Source: Talinum fruticosum
Lineage: Eukaryota > Streptophyta > Magnoliopsida > Caryophyllales > Talinaceae
Length of the DNA stretch: 64,000 bases
Assembly (NCBI GenBank): GCA_021018815.1
Contig: JAITYX010000101.1
Span: 930,001-994,000, forward strand
Direction: 5' to 3'
Shown here one piece after another: positions 1 to 9,775 of the stretch; position 1 is the stretch's first letter; every line of letters starts with the position of its first letter. Both the position numbers and the translations under genes were made by a program. The notes beneath the pieces are model-generated. The model had not been told where the DNA came from. It saw nothing but the letters and a program-made list of their open reading frames with translations, and did no database searches.

Positions 1-208
1 ACAAAGTTGATAGAAAGGGCACTTCACGAGCCTGCCGGTTTCCGTGTCAATCCCCGATATCTTCGCACTCGAAAGAAGCAAAACTCGGTAGCTCTATCAA
101 CTGTTAAAGTTGAGTATATTGCAATTGGAGTATGCCATGCTCGGATTTTATGGATAAAAACACTTGAGAGATCTATGACTTTAATTCAAATTAATTCCAA
201 TCAAGTGT
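1..208 (+). pseudogene. Ty1-copia RNase H fragment, left part (Fam1 copy A)
   Basis: The reading frame carries the RNase H segment typical of copia pol: KKQNSVALST followed by EYIA and ARILWIK, the region where acidic catalytic residues sit (AEAEY in better copies, here VKVEY). It matches the RNase H of copy B at about 19440-19610 and, on the other strand, that of copy H at 61531-61893. The domain is cut after codons reading IKCDN-type sequence by the solo LTR at 214 and resumes at 1495. Upstream pol lies outside the window. It is a dead remnant with substitutions and no start codon. I am confident of the family and domain. Confidence 0.85.
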
Positions 209-213
209 GATAA

Positions 214-1494
214 TGATGTGTAGTGGCGGAAAGCAAAGAAAATGAAGGGGAAACCGCAAGAAGCACAGCAAGGCGGAATGCAGCCTGCTTGCGCAATCTT
301 GGCAGATTGGGGAAATGGAGGGGCAAAAGTGCTTGGTCTTGGCTGAAATTTGGTGGGAAGGATGGTAACTGGTAATGGTTGATTGTGACCAAGTTTTGTG
401 AATTTTGGATAAGAGGAAGACCTTGATCTGCACGCCTGAAGTGAGCAGCGCTGGACTGGACGTACAGTGCTGACACCTTCTGTTTGGATCAAGGGTGGAG
501 GACGGAGGGTTTCTTGGATGGAGCTGAAAATTGGAGGAATGGAAGTAGATGGACTGGAAGGATTGTGGTTAAAATTTGGAGTGAAATGGCTGGGTAGATT
601 ATGAGTTATGGGATGGCAAAGTCGCTGGATAGTACCTTGACCCGAGCTCGGATACGTAAACACCACCGAGTGAATCAAGGGGCGCTCTCAAACGGTCCGG
701 ATACGTGAAACACCACCGGGGTTTGGGAGACTCAAAGGACACCACCTAGATGCCAACCTAGGATACAGCTTTGAGGATTTAGAGGCTCGAGAAATCCATC
801 TCGAAAAAGAGTATAACACTCAAGGTTTGTATATTCATCAAAAAGTGATTTTACAAGGAGTGTGCATGCTGAATATATAGACCCGCCATTACAACTAACC
901 ATGCTGAAAATTGAAATTAACAAAGCTGAAAATTAAAGCAAAACAAAATGCTAACTAATTAGATGCTTTCCTCCTCTCCAAGTTAAGCTTGGATAAATCC
1001 TAGCCAAGTATTTGGGCATTTGGGAACATGTGGCTATGGTGCAATTTCCCTTGGCCAAGCTTTCTTCCAACCAACTCCCACTCGTGGTTAGTGCTTCTAG
1101 AATGCTCCTTGAAATATGTCTTTGGATGCTTCCCTTATGTGCATGGACATTCATCTTAGCCCTTGGACCGACCCTTGGTCATTATTTATGGACATGGCAA
1201 AAAATAGTAGCACTTGAAATAACTCTCGGCCGAGTTCATCCTTGCTCAAACATGAAAGGACTTTTTGGTGACTAACTTGTAACTAACTTCTCGTTCATGT
1301 CTCCATTGATGAACATTTATTTATAAACAAGAACATAAGGATTTTGATCTCCTTATCTAATCAACCTCCGGGATCCATCAAAAGGCTTGAAATCATGGAT
1401 ATATCAAATATTCCCGGTTCTTCCTTAATCATGCAAAACCCTTTAGGAGGGATATTTCTTAGCTCAAAATGTCTGGGCAGGCCACTTTCCATCG
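214..1494 (-). repeat. Solo LTR of T family in RNase H of copy A
   Basis: This is a 1281 bp LTR in minus orientation, reading TGATGTGTAGTGGCGG at its left edge and CCACTTTCCATCG at its right edge; the last base of the usual CATCA is mutated. A perfect 5-bp TSD, GATAA, lies at 209-213 and 1495-1499, and removing the LTR plus one TSD restores continuity of the RNase H frame. No internal region is present, so it is a solo LTR made by LTR-LTR recombination after insertion. It carries the repeated GGATAC...ACACCACC motif seen in every T LTR here (about 640-750). Confidence 0.93.
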
Positions 1495-1780
1495 GATAAT
1501 CAAAGTGCAATCAGCATCACCAACAATCCAGCTTCAACACTCAAAGACTAAGCATATTGAGGTCGGTATAATTTTCTCGAGAGATCATTCTGAAAAGGGT
1601 GATATTGAACTTGAATTCATTCCTACCAATCTTCAATTAGCTGATATCTTTACTAAGCTACTTAGTGAGGATCGGTTTTGCTTTATTAGGAATGAGCTTG
1701 GTATGATTAATACATTATTATGTGCTTTTCTGAGTAAGATTACTTTGTATGATTATGTGTTGTGTGCTTATTTTCTTTAA
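1495..1780 (+). pseudogene. Copia RNase H / pol C-terminus of copy A
   Basis: This continues the RNase H domain after the solo LTR. Recognisable features are the KTKHIEV segment, DHSEKGDIELEFIPT, and LADIFTKLLSEDRFCFIRNELGM, the standard copia pol C-terminus. One frameshift near 1570 removes the canonical RYHFLRDH stretch. The open frame runs about 25 residues past the LGM motif, whereas copy B stops just after it, so the true pol stop has probably been lost here. It belongs with the fragment at 1-208. Confidence 0.85.
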
Positions 1781-2390
1781 TAGCCATTAGTTCGAGTTGA
1801 ACCAGTGATGCTGAGCTGATAGTTATTAGTTGTTTGCTATTTCCGAGTCACTCGTAAACTTAACTAAGTCGGACTCGGATTTTGAGAAAAATGGACATCA
1901 AACTTCCGAAATTATCCTAGATCGGAGGAGAATTTCATAAATTTCTTTTAAAATCTTTCTTTTTCTCTCTCTTTCTCGCGTGCATCGATCGGACAACTAG
2001 CTGTTCGGAGACACTCGTTGGAATTCTAACCGTTGGAGAGCAGAACAGTCACACCGGTCTCGGGTGACCGTTGAAGAGCCGAGTCGAACGAATTCGAAGG
2101 ACGATTATTTCTCTATAAATAGAGTCTATTTTCTTTCATTTCGTTACTTTACTCTCTACTTACTTTCACTCTCTCAATTACTTCAACTCAAGCAAGCTCT
2201 CTGCGATCAAAGAAACTCTCGTCGCTCTTAAGCTAAGTGAAGTTCATCTCAAGTAAGCTCTGTCACTCTCAGCTCTCTCCTTCTACTCTTTCATTTTTCT
2301 TTTTCCGCTCACTTTCGTAGAGCTATCTCTTTCTCTCTTCTTTTCTTTCACAAAAGTTCATCTCTCTCTCTCTCTCTTTCCATATCAAAC
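1781..2390 (+). promoter_or_regulatory. Pol to env-like spacer with internal TATA promoter (copy A)
   Basis: About 610 bp separate the end of pol from the env-like start. It contains an M-phase-type MYB site on the minus strand (TCCAACGGTT, near 2027-2036), the box GTCACACCGGTC at 2048-2059, and a TATA box CTATAAATAG at 2113-2122. A pyrimidine-rich stretch with many CTCTCT runs follows. A GTAAGC donor-like site sits near 2251 and an AG acceptor-like site near 2325 (TTTCGTAG). The same order and spacing recur in copies B, F and H. I infer an internal promoter with a leader intron; transcription itself cannot be seen in DNA. Confidence 0.6.
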
Positions 2391-3765
2391 ATACCGAAAA
2401 GAGGTTCCCACCCCGATTTTCTTAGTTCCGCCTCCAACAAACCTCGTACCAAAAGCCAAGAAGGACCCTCAAATCCTTCAAAACCTATTGTCACCCAACA
2501 CCTTATGTTGGATGACAAATTCTTCCCGACCACAAAGTTTTCGTGGTTGGCCCATATCCTTCGCCTCTTTAAAGTATTTTCTATGTTCTTGAACAAGCAA
2601 CCCCATACCTTTCAATGAGGTTGTTGATCACTTTTTGAGAAGTACGCTAAAAAATTCCCCGGGTCGAGCAAAAACTTCTCTGTGATCCAACTCAAATCAA
2701 AAGCCGACCTTCTTTATTTTCTGCGATGAGAACTTTCTTCTCACAGACATTCCAGCAAGGAGAACCCCAACTCCAAGCATCTAAAAGCTTTGTACGACAT
2801 CCTCGAGGGCTACGAAGTAGACCTCTTTCCGCATTAGTCGAGCAAATGGCAGCTGTGCTCGCTCGGACTCGGAACAAGAAGAACACCCCACTTCCTTTCG
2901 GGCTCTTCTCACCCTCATCTTCAAACAATTCAAAGTTCCTCTTCCCTTAGATCCTAATGCGGTTTCGATGCTGCCATTGTCGTTAGCAAAAAGGAACTCC
3001 TTGGGTTTGGATACTAGGAGACCCAATGAGGTGTCTAGATTTATAGCTCGAACCGAGGCCTCCTTCTCCGCCTCGGACTCGGACTCAGCCCACTCTCTCT
3101 CTACCTCCTCCACCTGGTGGTGCCTCTACCTCAGGTGTTTCCCGGATTCTTTCTTCCGCCTTGTCCTCCCCTATCATGGACAAGCTTTCCTTAGTGTCCA
3201 CCGAGTTCAAGGACACCCTTCGATCATTCAAGACTCGTCCTTCAGCCTATGACCATTAACCGTAAAACAACCCAATCCCAAATCCGAGAGCAGCAAGATG
3301 TGCTTCTCGAGATCAAAGCACTGGTTAAGTAGCAGAGGGAGCCGATTGAGCTCCTTTAGGAACGGCGCTTCAAGGCGGCTTAGGATTCGGTAGACTCGAT
3401 ACAACCGAAGAATCCTCGAGTCCAGCCAAATCCTCCTCCGAAGGGGGAGAAGAAGGAGAAGAAGAAGAGGAGGAGGAGCATGCGGCTGAGGCAGCTCCAT
3501 CCGATGAAAGGGAGAAGGAAGCGGAACAAGCGAGCAACGGCAGCAACGAGAGGGCTAAGGTGCTCCAAAACCTCAATCGGAAATGATTAGCTCGGACAGT
3601 GAGTCCGAGTGAGTCAAAAGTCCCTACCGACCATGGTGAGTCGACAACAGGTCAGCCACTCCCGTGCTGCCCCTGCCTCATTCGTCAACATCTTCCGGAT
3701 CATATCAACGAAGGCATACTACTCGTCCACCATCCTCGTCTCGGATTGTTCCATCTCCTCCATCC
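2391..3765 (+). pseudogene. Env-like (additional ORF) remnant, Fam1 copy A
   Basis: This is homologous to the env-like ORFs of copies B, F and H. The start codon is mutated (ATA at 2391-2393), followed by the conserved PKRGSHPDFL block. The middle retains a KFFPTTKFSWL-type block near 2515, then is rearranged and shortened, losing the FLYFSEFIYPEL region. Later come the DILEGYEVDLFP-equivalent frame near 2800, the PLPFG/LTL.FKQFKVPLP block near 2890-2950, a coiled-coil Q/E/L-rich segment near 3285-3370 and an acidic/Ala-rich tail. Many frame changes make it nonfunctional. Sireviruses are the copia lineage known for such a downstream ORF; here I see no clear signal peptide or membrane segment. 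Confidence 0.75.
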
Positions 3766-3894
3766 GAACTTTTTTTTCTGTTTATAAAATTTTTTTGTCC
3801 GGACATCAAATTTGTATCTACTTGATACATTCCTCCTCCTTTTTTGTTTTGCTGAAAGGCAAGGGGGAGAATAGTTAGAAAAATTTGTTGTCTT
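3766..3894 (+). other. Post-env spacer with polypurine tract (copy A)
   Basis: A short spacer between the env-like gene and the LTR. It has a strong purine tract, AAGGGGGAGAA, at 3861-3871. Compared with copy B (22098-22559), the stretch carrying the second and third purine tracts is deleted, so the env spacer joins directly to a damaged LTR start at 3895. Confidence 0.7.
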
Positions 3895-4276
3895 TCAAGA
3901 CTCGGACGTTACATCTCACCTTTTTGAGTTCTATCAAGGGAATCGGGTATAAGACTTTCTCACTTATAAAGTTTTGTTTCCAAGTCATTCCCTGTGCCTT
4001 AGAAATTTTCTCGAGTGATATGGTATTTTCCCTAAGTGTTATAGAAATTATCTCCTGCATTTATGCATGACTCGTGTGACTCGTAAAGCATATCTCGCAC
4101 TCACCATGTTTCACTCGGTTCCGAGTCACTCAACACTTAGATATATCGTATGATTCAAACAATATCTTTTCTGCGCTCTAACTCTGGTATTTTAGTTTGA
4201 ATTGTGTTGAGTTTAGATCAAGCCTGTCTACTCGATATTCGTTATCTAACTTGATTCTCTTTTACACCGACTCGGA

Positions 4277-4409
4277 TGGAATTTTGAGTATCATGAATAT
4301 TAGACTCGTAAAATTCCATTCCTTTTTCGACCCGGATAATTAGTCACTTAATTATCTTAATTATATTATTATTTGTGTGTAATCTTAGACCAAAGTATTT
4401 TATACTTTG
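4277..4409 (+). other. Conserved LTR hairpins in U3
   Basis: Two inverted repeats. The first, 4277-4318, has arms TGGAATTTT...GAGT and ACTC...AAAATTCCA. The second, 4391-4409, is CAAAGTATTTTATACTTTG, a perfect 8-bp stem with a 3-base loop. Both recur in other Fam1 LTRs (second hairpin near 23055 and 58000) and, with compensating changes, in F2 LTRs (29427-29446, a 9-bp stem with 2-base loop). Sirevirus LTRs have been reported to carry conserved palindromic motifs; whether these are the same motif I cannot test. Confidence 0.7.
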
Positions 4410-4783
4410 AGAACCAAATTGATTTACTTTTGTAGGTTATTCAAACGAGGCTATCCTAATTTGAAATACAAAAGTAACCGGCTTCAAAACGTCAAATCAC
4501 CAGCAGACAAGGCTTTTTCCACCTCCGACCTAGCCTCGATACATCGTGTCGTGGTTGTCTATTTCCGGAAATGGAAATTTGTAACACTAAGCTCAACGGT
4601 GGTTTCCTCCTTACTTTTGAAGACACCGCCAGTGGTTTTAGGAACTTCCAAAGGAGTCAAGAGTCGTTGTCTAACATTCACATTTCAACGGATATTTTCC
4701 GAGTGACTCGGAAAATCCTACACAACGGCCATAAAGGAACTTCCAATTAGAAGATGGACACAATGGCTAAGCTGCTTGGTCAT

Positions 4784-4793
4784 CTATAAATAG
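4784..4793 (+). promoter_or_regulatory. LTR TATA box (Fam1)
   Basis: CTATAAATAG, about 660 bp before the LTR end, so RNA would start near 4815-4825. Intact AACGG motifs (MYB-core type) lie upstream near 4596, 4686 and 4722, and an altered one (AATGG) near 4762. Equivalent TATA boxes are at 24889-24898 (copy C) and, on the minus strand, 57606-57615 (copy H). Confidence 0.7.
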
Positions 4794-5446
4794 AAGCCAA
4801 ATCTCAAGATTTGAAGATTGCTGAACCAATTGTAAAAATACATACTTGATCAAAAGTCATTGTATTCACTCTCGATCTTCTACTTACAACTTCAATTCGT
4901 ATTTCATTATATTCCGAGTTGTAAAGTCTTGTACTCAGTTACAAACTCTCTTCTTACTCTCTAAGTAAGGTCCCTTGACTGAGCTGTAAAGGTTAACTCA
5001 GCTCAGTTGTCCCTAGCTATAAGGGTTATCTCAGCTAGGAAGTACTAGATCGGATAAGGGAATTTATGAGTCGAGGAAAACTTGTAAGAAGTTGTTTAAG
5101 GAAGCAACTTGGGTTAGGTCAATCTACTGTATTTTACGGACTCAAAATAGTGGATTTGACTTCATGCTTGGATTAGCACGGTCCGTGGTTTTCTCGCCCC
5201 AGGAGGGTTTCCACGTACTTTCTAAGTTATTACCTTTCCGAGTACATTCTAGACTCAAACAGCTTCGAGTACTGTTTAATCTGTTTCTTCAATCATCTCT
5301 GAATTCCGAGTTAGTTCATTTTCCGAGTTCATCTTTGACACTCATTCTCTTTAGAGTCATATCTATTTTAAATTTCAAGAAAATTTCATCATCACCCTAT
5401 TCAACCCCCTCTAGGGTGACTTAGCCTCTCCCCGAGCAAACCTTCA

Positions 5447-5460
5447 ATTGGTATCATAGC
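5447..5460 (+). other. Primer-binding site of Fam1 copy B
   Basis: ATTGGTATCATAGC directly after the LTR. TGGTATC...GC is complementary to the 3' end of plant initiator methionine tRNA, the usual primer for copia reverse transcription. Its position fixes the LTR 3' boundary at 5446. Confidence 0.9.
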
Positions 5461-5506
5461 CTAGCCTTTCGTAAAGGATCTAACCATCCAAAGGTTTAAA
5501 GATCAA

Positions 5507-6513
5507 ATGGCTCCGAACAATGGAGAGTTCGATGAAGGAAGATCTTCCAGCAGACCACCAAAGTTCAAAGGATCCAATTTTGTGCACTCGAAGAAACTTA
5601 TGGAATGTTTCCTCCTGGATCATGATGAAGATGTCCGGAACATCATACAAGAAGGAAACTACCTTCCCATGAAGACAAGTAGAAACAAGACTCGTGCCCA
5701 AGATCAAGGCAGAGTACACCACTAAGGAAGCAGAGAAGTTCGGAAAGAACTTCAAGGCAATGAATATTCTCATGTGCGCCATCAGCTCGGAAGAATACAA
5801 TCGAGTGTCCGCTCGTGACATAGCCAAAGAAGTGTGGGACACACTGGTCAACACTTATGAAGGTACAAGCCAGGTCAGACAAGCGAAGATAAGCCAATAT
5901 CTTCATAAATATGAGCTGTTCAAGATGGAGCCGAAGAAAACATCACTCGGATGTTCATTCGATTTACAGAGATTACCAATAATCTCAAATCTCTGGGTAA
6001 AAAGATCTCCCACGAAGAAATGTACGTAAAAATAATTAGAAGCCCACCCAAGAAAAGATGGGGTCCTAAGGTGACAGCTATCGAAGAGGCTCAAAACTTA
6101 TCTCGTACCGAAGCCGGATGAACTTATTGGGAAGCTTCTCACCCATGAGATCCACCTAGAGGAGGAGGATGCAGAGGTCGGCACCAAAAAGAACATTGCA
6201 CCGAAAGCCCTAGAAACCGAGAGAAGCGGATCCGAGTTCCTCTTACTCGGAAGAAGATCCCATGGCACTCATTGCTAGAGGTCTCAAGAGAATGATGAAG
6301 CACAAGAGATGGGATAAGAAGCCAAAAGAAGAGTTTTATAAGAAAGACAAGAAGGATGGAAAAGGTAAATACTCTTCTCCTTCAAAGTTATTTTTGACTA
6401 AGAACTTTGGATGTTTTGAATGTGGCTGCAAAGAACACATAGTCAAGGACTCGTCCCGAGAGAAAAAGGGACAGAAGGAAGAAAAAGGCTATGATGGCCA
6501 CATGGAGAGATGA
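5507..6513 (+). pseudogene. gag: Copia gag (UBN2-type) of copy B
   Basis: Start ATG at 5507 (MAPNNGEF), 46 bp after the PBS. Blocks in order: PPKFKGSNF, a substrate-like NYLP motif, then in another frame from 5694 SSEEYNRVSARDIAKEVWDTL and TYEGTSQVRQAKI, the hallmark of the copia gag core. A zinc knuckle follows at about 6415: C-x2-C-x4-H is present but the last Cys is Ser (CFECGCKEHIVKDS), so the metal site is lost. At least two frameshifts break the ORF. Gag would form the cytoplasmic virus-like particle that houses reverse transcription. Confidence 0.88.
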
Positions 6514-6551
6514 GGACTCATCGAAGATGACGACTACTTGGATGACTCAAA

Positions 6552-7301
6552 ATGTCCGATGGCACTTTCCGACTCGAAGTAGAAACAGAGTCAAGCTCAA
6601 ATCAATCGGATAATGAGGAAGCTAATCCTCAAGAGGTAATTGAGTACTTTCTTAAATTCTCCAAAACTTATTTAGCTAAGTATATTTTCACTTTGGAAGA
6701 AAAGTCCAATTCGATTCTTCTCACTTTAAAGAACAACCTAAGTCAATTTCATCCGAGAGAATCTCTTTAAAAATGAGTTGGAAAAACCGAGACGCACACT
6801 CGAGAGAACTCAAGACTAGTGCTCAAATAAATGAGATTGAGTCCGAGTTACTCGTAAGAGAAAATGAGCAGCTAAAGCGAAAGCTCAATAAGTCTCAAGA
6901 TCTTGTTTTAAAGTTTACTCAAGGTCAGAAAAACCTTGACATGCTCTTGGGATCTCAATGTGTCTCCTTTAGAAAGGAAGGTCTTGGTTTTAACAAAGAG
7001 GAGGAATCCAATTCCTACTCGGAACTTTTCAAAAAGGATTCCGTAACCGTAAAGTTAAGGAAAGCCGAGCACGGTCCCACTCATAAGAATGAAAGAAGGA
7101 CCGAGCCTAGCACCAGTACATAGGAGAAAACCATCTCCATCATTTTCAAAAAGAAAAACCTTTCAAAAGAAAGAGACACGGACTCAGCTTCCTAAACGGA
7201 AGACTCGTAATCGGACTAAACCCAAAGTCATTCAAATCGGGTTCCAAAAACCTTCTTCCTTAGAAAAGAACCACAATAAAGAATGTTACTGGGTTCGTTA
7301 G
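6552..7301 (+). pseudogene. Gag C-terminal / linker region with coiled coil, copy B
   Basis: Acidic segment with NEEANPQEVIEYFLKF and LAKYIFTLEEKSNSIL, then a Leu/Glu/Lys-rich stretch around 6800-6920 (ESELLVRENEQLKRKLNKSQ) that looks like a coiled coil, then a basic tail ending near KECYWVR. The same blocks recur in F2 units at 48195-48945 and 55091-55870. In copia elements this lies between the zinc knuckle and protease. The frame is broken at about 6770 and 7125. Confidence 0.75.
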
Positions 7302-7332
7302 AGGAAGTGAGAAGGGTTGGTTTGTCTCTGTT

Positions 7333-7737
7333 TTGCAGGTTACTCGGAAAAGATTAAAAGGACACCGGTACCTTGACGGTGGATGCTCACGCCATATGTC
7401 GGGAGACTCGGGACTCTTTTCCGAGTTAGAAGAGTACAAAGGAGGAAAAGTCACTTTTGGAGATGATAGCAAAGGCAAGATAATTGGGATAGGCAAGATT
7501 GGAAAGGGAAGCAATCTGGTCAGCCTAGTTTACCTTGTCAAAGGATTAAAGTACAATTTGCTTAGCATCTCTCAATTATGTGATAAAGGTCAAGAGGTAA
7601 GATTCACTCAAACCAACTATTACATTTCTGATGACACTACCAAGGAGATCAAACTCTCAAGTAAGAGATCGGGTAACACTTACATTATTCCTCTCTCGAC
7701 CCTAGTCAAAATCTATCTTGTTTAAAAGCATCACTTC
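7333..7737 (+). pseudogene. Copia retropepsin and pre-integrase start, copy B
   Basis: The aspartic protease motif is LDGGCSRHMSGD, Asp codon at 7375-7377. Family members carry D-S/T-G, so Ser has changed to Gly, which should impair the catalytic loop. Following blocks KVTFGDDSKGKIIGIG and YNLLSISQLCDKG are the usual second half of copia protease and its linker. No ATG begins the segment; it is part of a polyprotein. A stop at about 7723 separates it from integrase. Confidence 0.88.
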
Positions 7738-7781
7738 ATGATGATTCATGGAAATGGCAATGTAGATAAGGCCATGTTAGC

Positions 7782-8290
7782 ATGCATACTATTAAGAAAT
7801 TGGCATCTTATGGTTTAGTCGGAGGATTGCCCAATTGTCCTTTCGAGAAAGACAAAGTTTGTGAAGCATGCACAAGAGGGAAACAAGTCGGATCATCATT
7901 CAAATCATCGAAGACAGTTTCCACATCCAAGGTGCTTGAACTGCTACATATGGACTTATGTGGTGAAATCCTCGTTGAGAGCCTCGGAGGTAAATCATAT
8001 GTAGTTGTTATTATTGATGATTACTCACGATTTACCTGGGTGTGTTTTCTCAAGCACAAAAATGAAGCATTCAAGGAGTTCAGCAAGCTCTGCAGAAAGA
8101 TCCAAGTTGAGTCTCGGACTCAAATCCAGAGAATTCGAACCGACCATGGAAGGGAGTTCGACTACTCGGAATTCTCCGAGTTTTGCGACAAGAATGGTAT
8201 CTCTCACAACTTCTCAGTACCAAGAACTCCTCAACAAAATGGAGTAGTGGAGAGAAAGAGCAGAACTCTTGAAGAAATAGCTAGGACAAT
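7782..8290 (+). pseudogene. Copia integrase: zinc domain and catalytic core, copy B
   Basis: From the Met at 7782, CEAC (residues 27-30) is the Cys pair of the HHCC zinc-binding domain. The catalytic triad is intact: Asp58 in HMDLCG, Asp121 in RTDHGREF and Glu157 in GVVERK, with 35 residues between the last two (DD35E). The context TPQQNGVVERKSRTL is highly typical. This exon-like stretch is the best-preserved enzyme in the window. It is cut after about residue 170 by the solo LTR at 8291. Confidence 0.93.
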
Positions 8291-9305
8291 TGAAGGTTTG
8301 CTCGGGGAGAGACTAAGTCACCTTAGAGGGGGTGAATAGAGTGGTGGAAGATTTTTCTTAAAATCAAACTCTATTGAACAAGGTGCAAACAGATGCAAAT
8401 TCCGAGTCTATATTAAGGTCGGAATAGTATGAACTCGGAATACGAGAGAAGAGTAAAGAAGTAGATTAAGTCGAAACTTTGAGTTTGTTTAAGTCTAGAA
8501 TGTACTCGGAAAGTGAAGATACGTAAAGTACGTGGAAACCTCCCGGGCCGGAAAACCACGAACCGTGCTAATCCAAGCACGAAGTCAAATCCACTATTTT
8601 GGGTCCACAAAATACGGTAGAGTGATCGAACCCCGAGTTGCTCCCTTAGACAACTCTTTACAAGTTTTCCTAGAATCGAAATTCCCTTATCCGATCTAGT
8701 ACTTCCTAGCTGAGATAACCCTTATAGCTAGGGACAAGCGAGCTGAGTTAACCTTTACAGCTCGGTCAAGGGACGTTACTTAGAGAGTAAGAAAGATAGT
8801 GTTTGTAATCGAGTACGGGACCTTACAACTCGGAATATAATGAATTACAAACTGGGAGTTGTAAGTAGAAGGTTGAGAATGAATACAAAGACTTTTGATC
8901 AAGTATGTGTATTAACAATAGGTTCAAGCAATCTTCAAGTCTTGAGATTTGGCTTCTATTTATAGATGACTAAGCAGCTTAGCCGTTGTGTCCATCTTCC
9001 GATCGGAAATTCCTTTATGACCGTTGGGTAGGATTTTTGAGTCACACGGAAAATATCCGTTGATATGTGAACGTTATACAACGGCTCTTGTCTTCCTTGG
9101 AAGTGCCTAAAACTACTGGCGGTGTCTTGAAAAGTAAGGTGGAAACCACCGTTGAGCTTAGCGTTGCAAATTTCCATTTTTGAAAACAGACAATCCAATA
9201 TTAAAACAAGGAATAACTTGGAATTAAAACTTTATAAGTAAGAAGGTCTTATACCCGATTCCCTAGATAGAACTCGAAAGGTGAGATGTAAAGATTGAGT
9301 CTTCA
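8291..9305 (-). repeat. Solo Fam1 LTR inserted in integrase
   Basis: Minus-orientation LTR reading TGAAGGTTTGCTCGGGGAG at the left and GAGTCTTCA at the right. A perfect TSD, ACAAT, lies at 8286-8290 and 9306-9310. Length is 1015 bp versus 1552 bp for the full LTR, because a central block with both hairpins is missing. It belongs to the same family as its host element. Confidence 0.93.
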
Positions 9306-9769
9306 ACAATGATGATTGAGCATAGTCTACCCTACTATTTACGGGCTGAGGCAATCAACACAGACCAACTACACTTTGAATAGATGCCTCATCGGACCTA
9401 TACTTGAAGAAAACACCTAACGAGCTCTATAAAGGGAAGAAACCCAATATTTCCTATTTCAAACCTTTTGGATACAAATGCTTTGTTCATAACAATGGTA
9501 AGGATCAGCTGACCAAGTTTGATGCTCGGTCGGATGAAGGTATTTTTCTGGGTTATTCATCTCATAGTAAAGCTTATCGCATTTTTAATAAGGGAACTAA
9601 CAAAGTGGAAGAAAGTATCCACATTGTGTTTGATGAGCTTAGACAGGAAAAGCCAAGTGAATCATCATTCTCGAATCGAAGCTCAGCAGAGATGATGACC
9701 TTGACAAACATGAGCCTATCAGGAATCAAACCCAACCAGCTCGGAATGAAGTCACTCATAACGAAGTAA
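9306..9769 (+). pseudogene. Copia integrase C-terminal part, copy B
   Basis: This resumes integrase after the solo LTR. Blocks: TPNELYKGKKPNISYFKPFG, then KCFVHNNGKDQLTKFDARSDEGIFLGYSS..AYRIFN, the standard end of copia integrase. The first ~90 bp are out of frame. A variable acidic linker leads toward RT. It is separated from the catalytic core only by the solo LTR and is otherwise collinear with copies F (39950-40330) and H (63051-63420). Confidence 0.9.
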
Positions 9770-9775
9770 CTAAGA

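Larger units (their letters stand above)
3895..5446 (+). repeat. Fam1 LTR shared by copies A and B
   Basis: A 1552 bp LTR with a damaged 5' end (TCAAGACTCGG in place of TGAAGACTCGG) and an intact 3' end ...GCAAACCTTCA. It is the 3' LTR of copy A and the 5' LTR of copy B at once, because the PBS and gag of B begin at once after it and there is no second LTR or TSD. It contains a TATA box, three AACGG motifs upstream of it, and two hairpins. The same LTR family appears at 8291, 22560, 23957, 42307 and 56950. Confidence 0.92.

Noticed and set aside
181..678. 165-codon minus-strand ORF and similar ones at 14284, 32726, 33125, 36142 and 43555
   Set aside because: These recur in every T LTR and shift frame between copies; they are chance frames in LTR sequence.
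1012..1275. 87-codon plus-strand hydrophobic ORF
   Set aside because: Lies wholly in the solo T LTR and is not kept in the other T LTRs.
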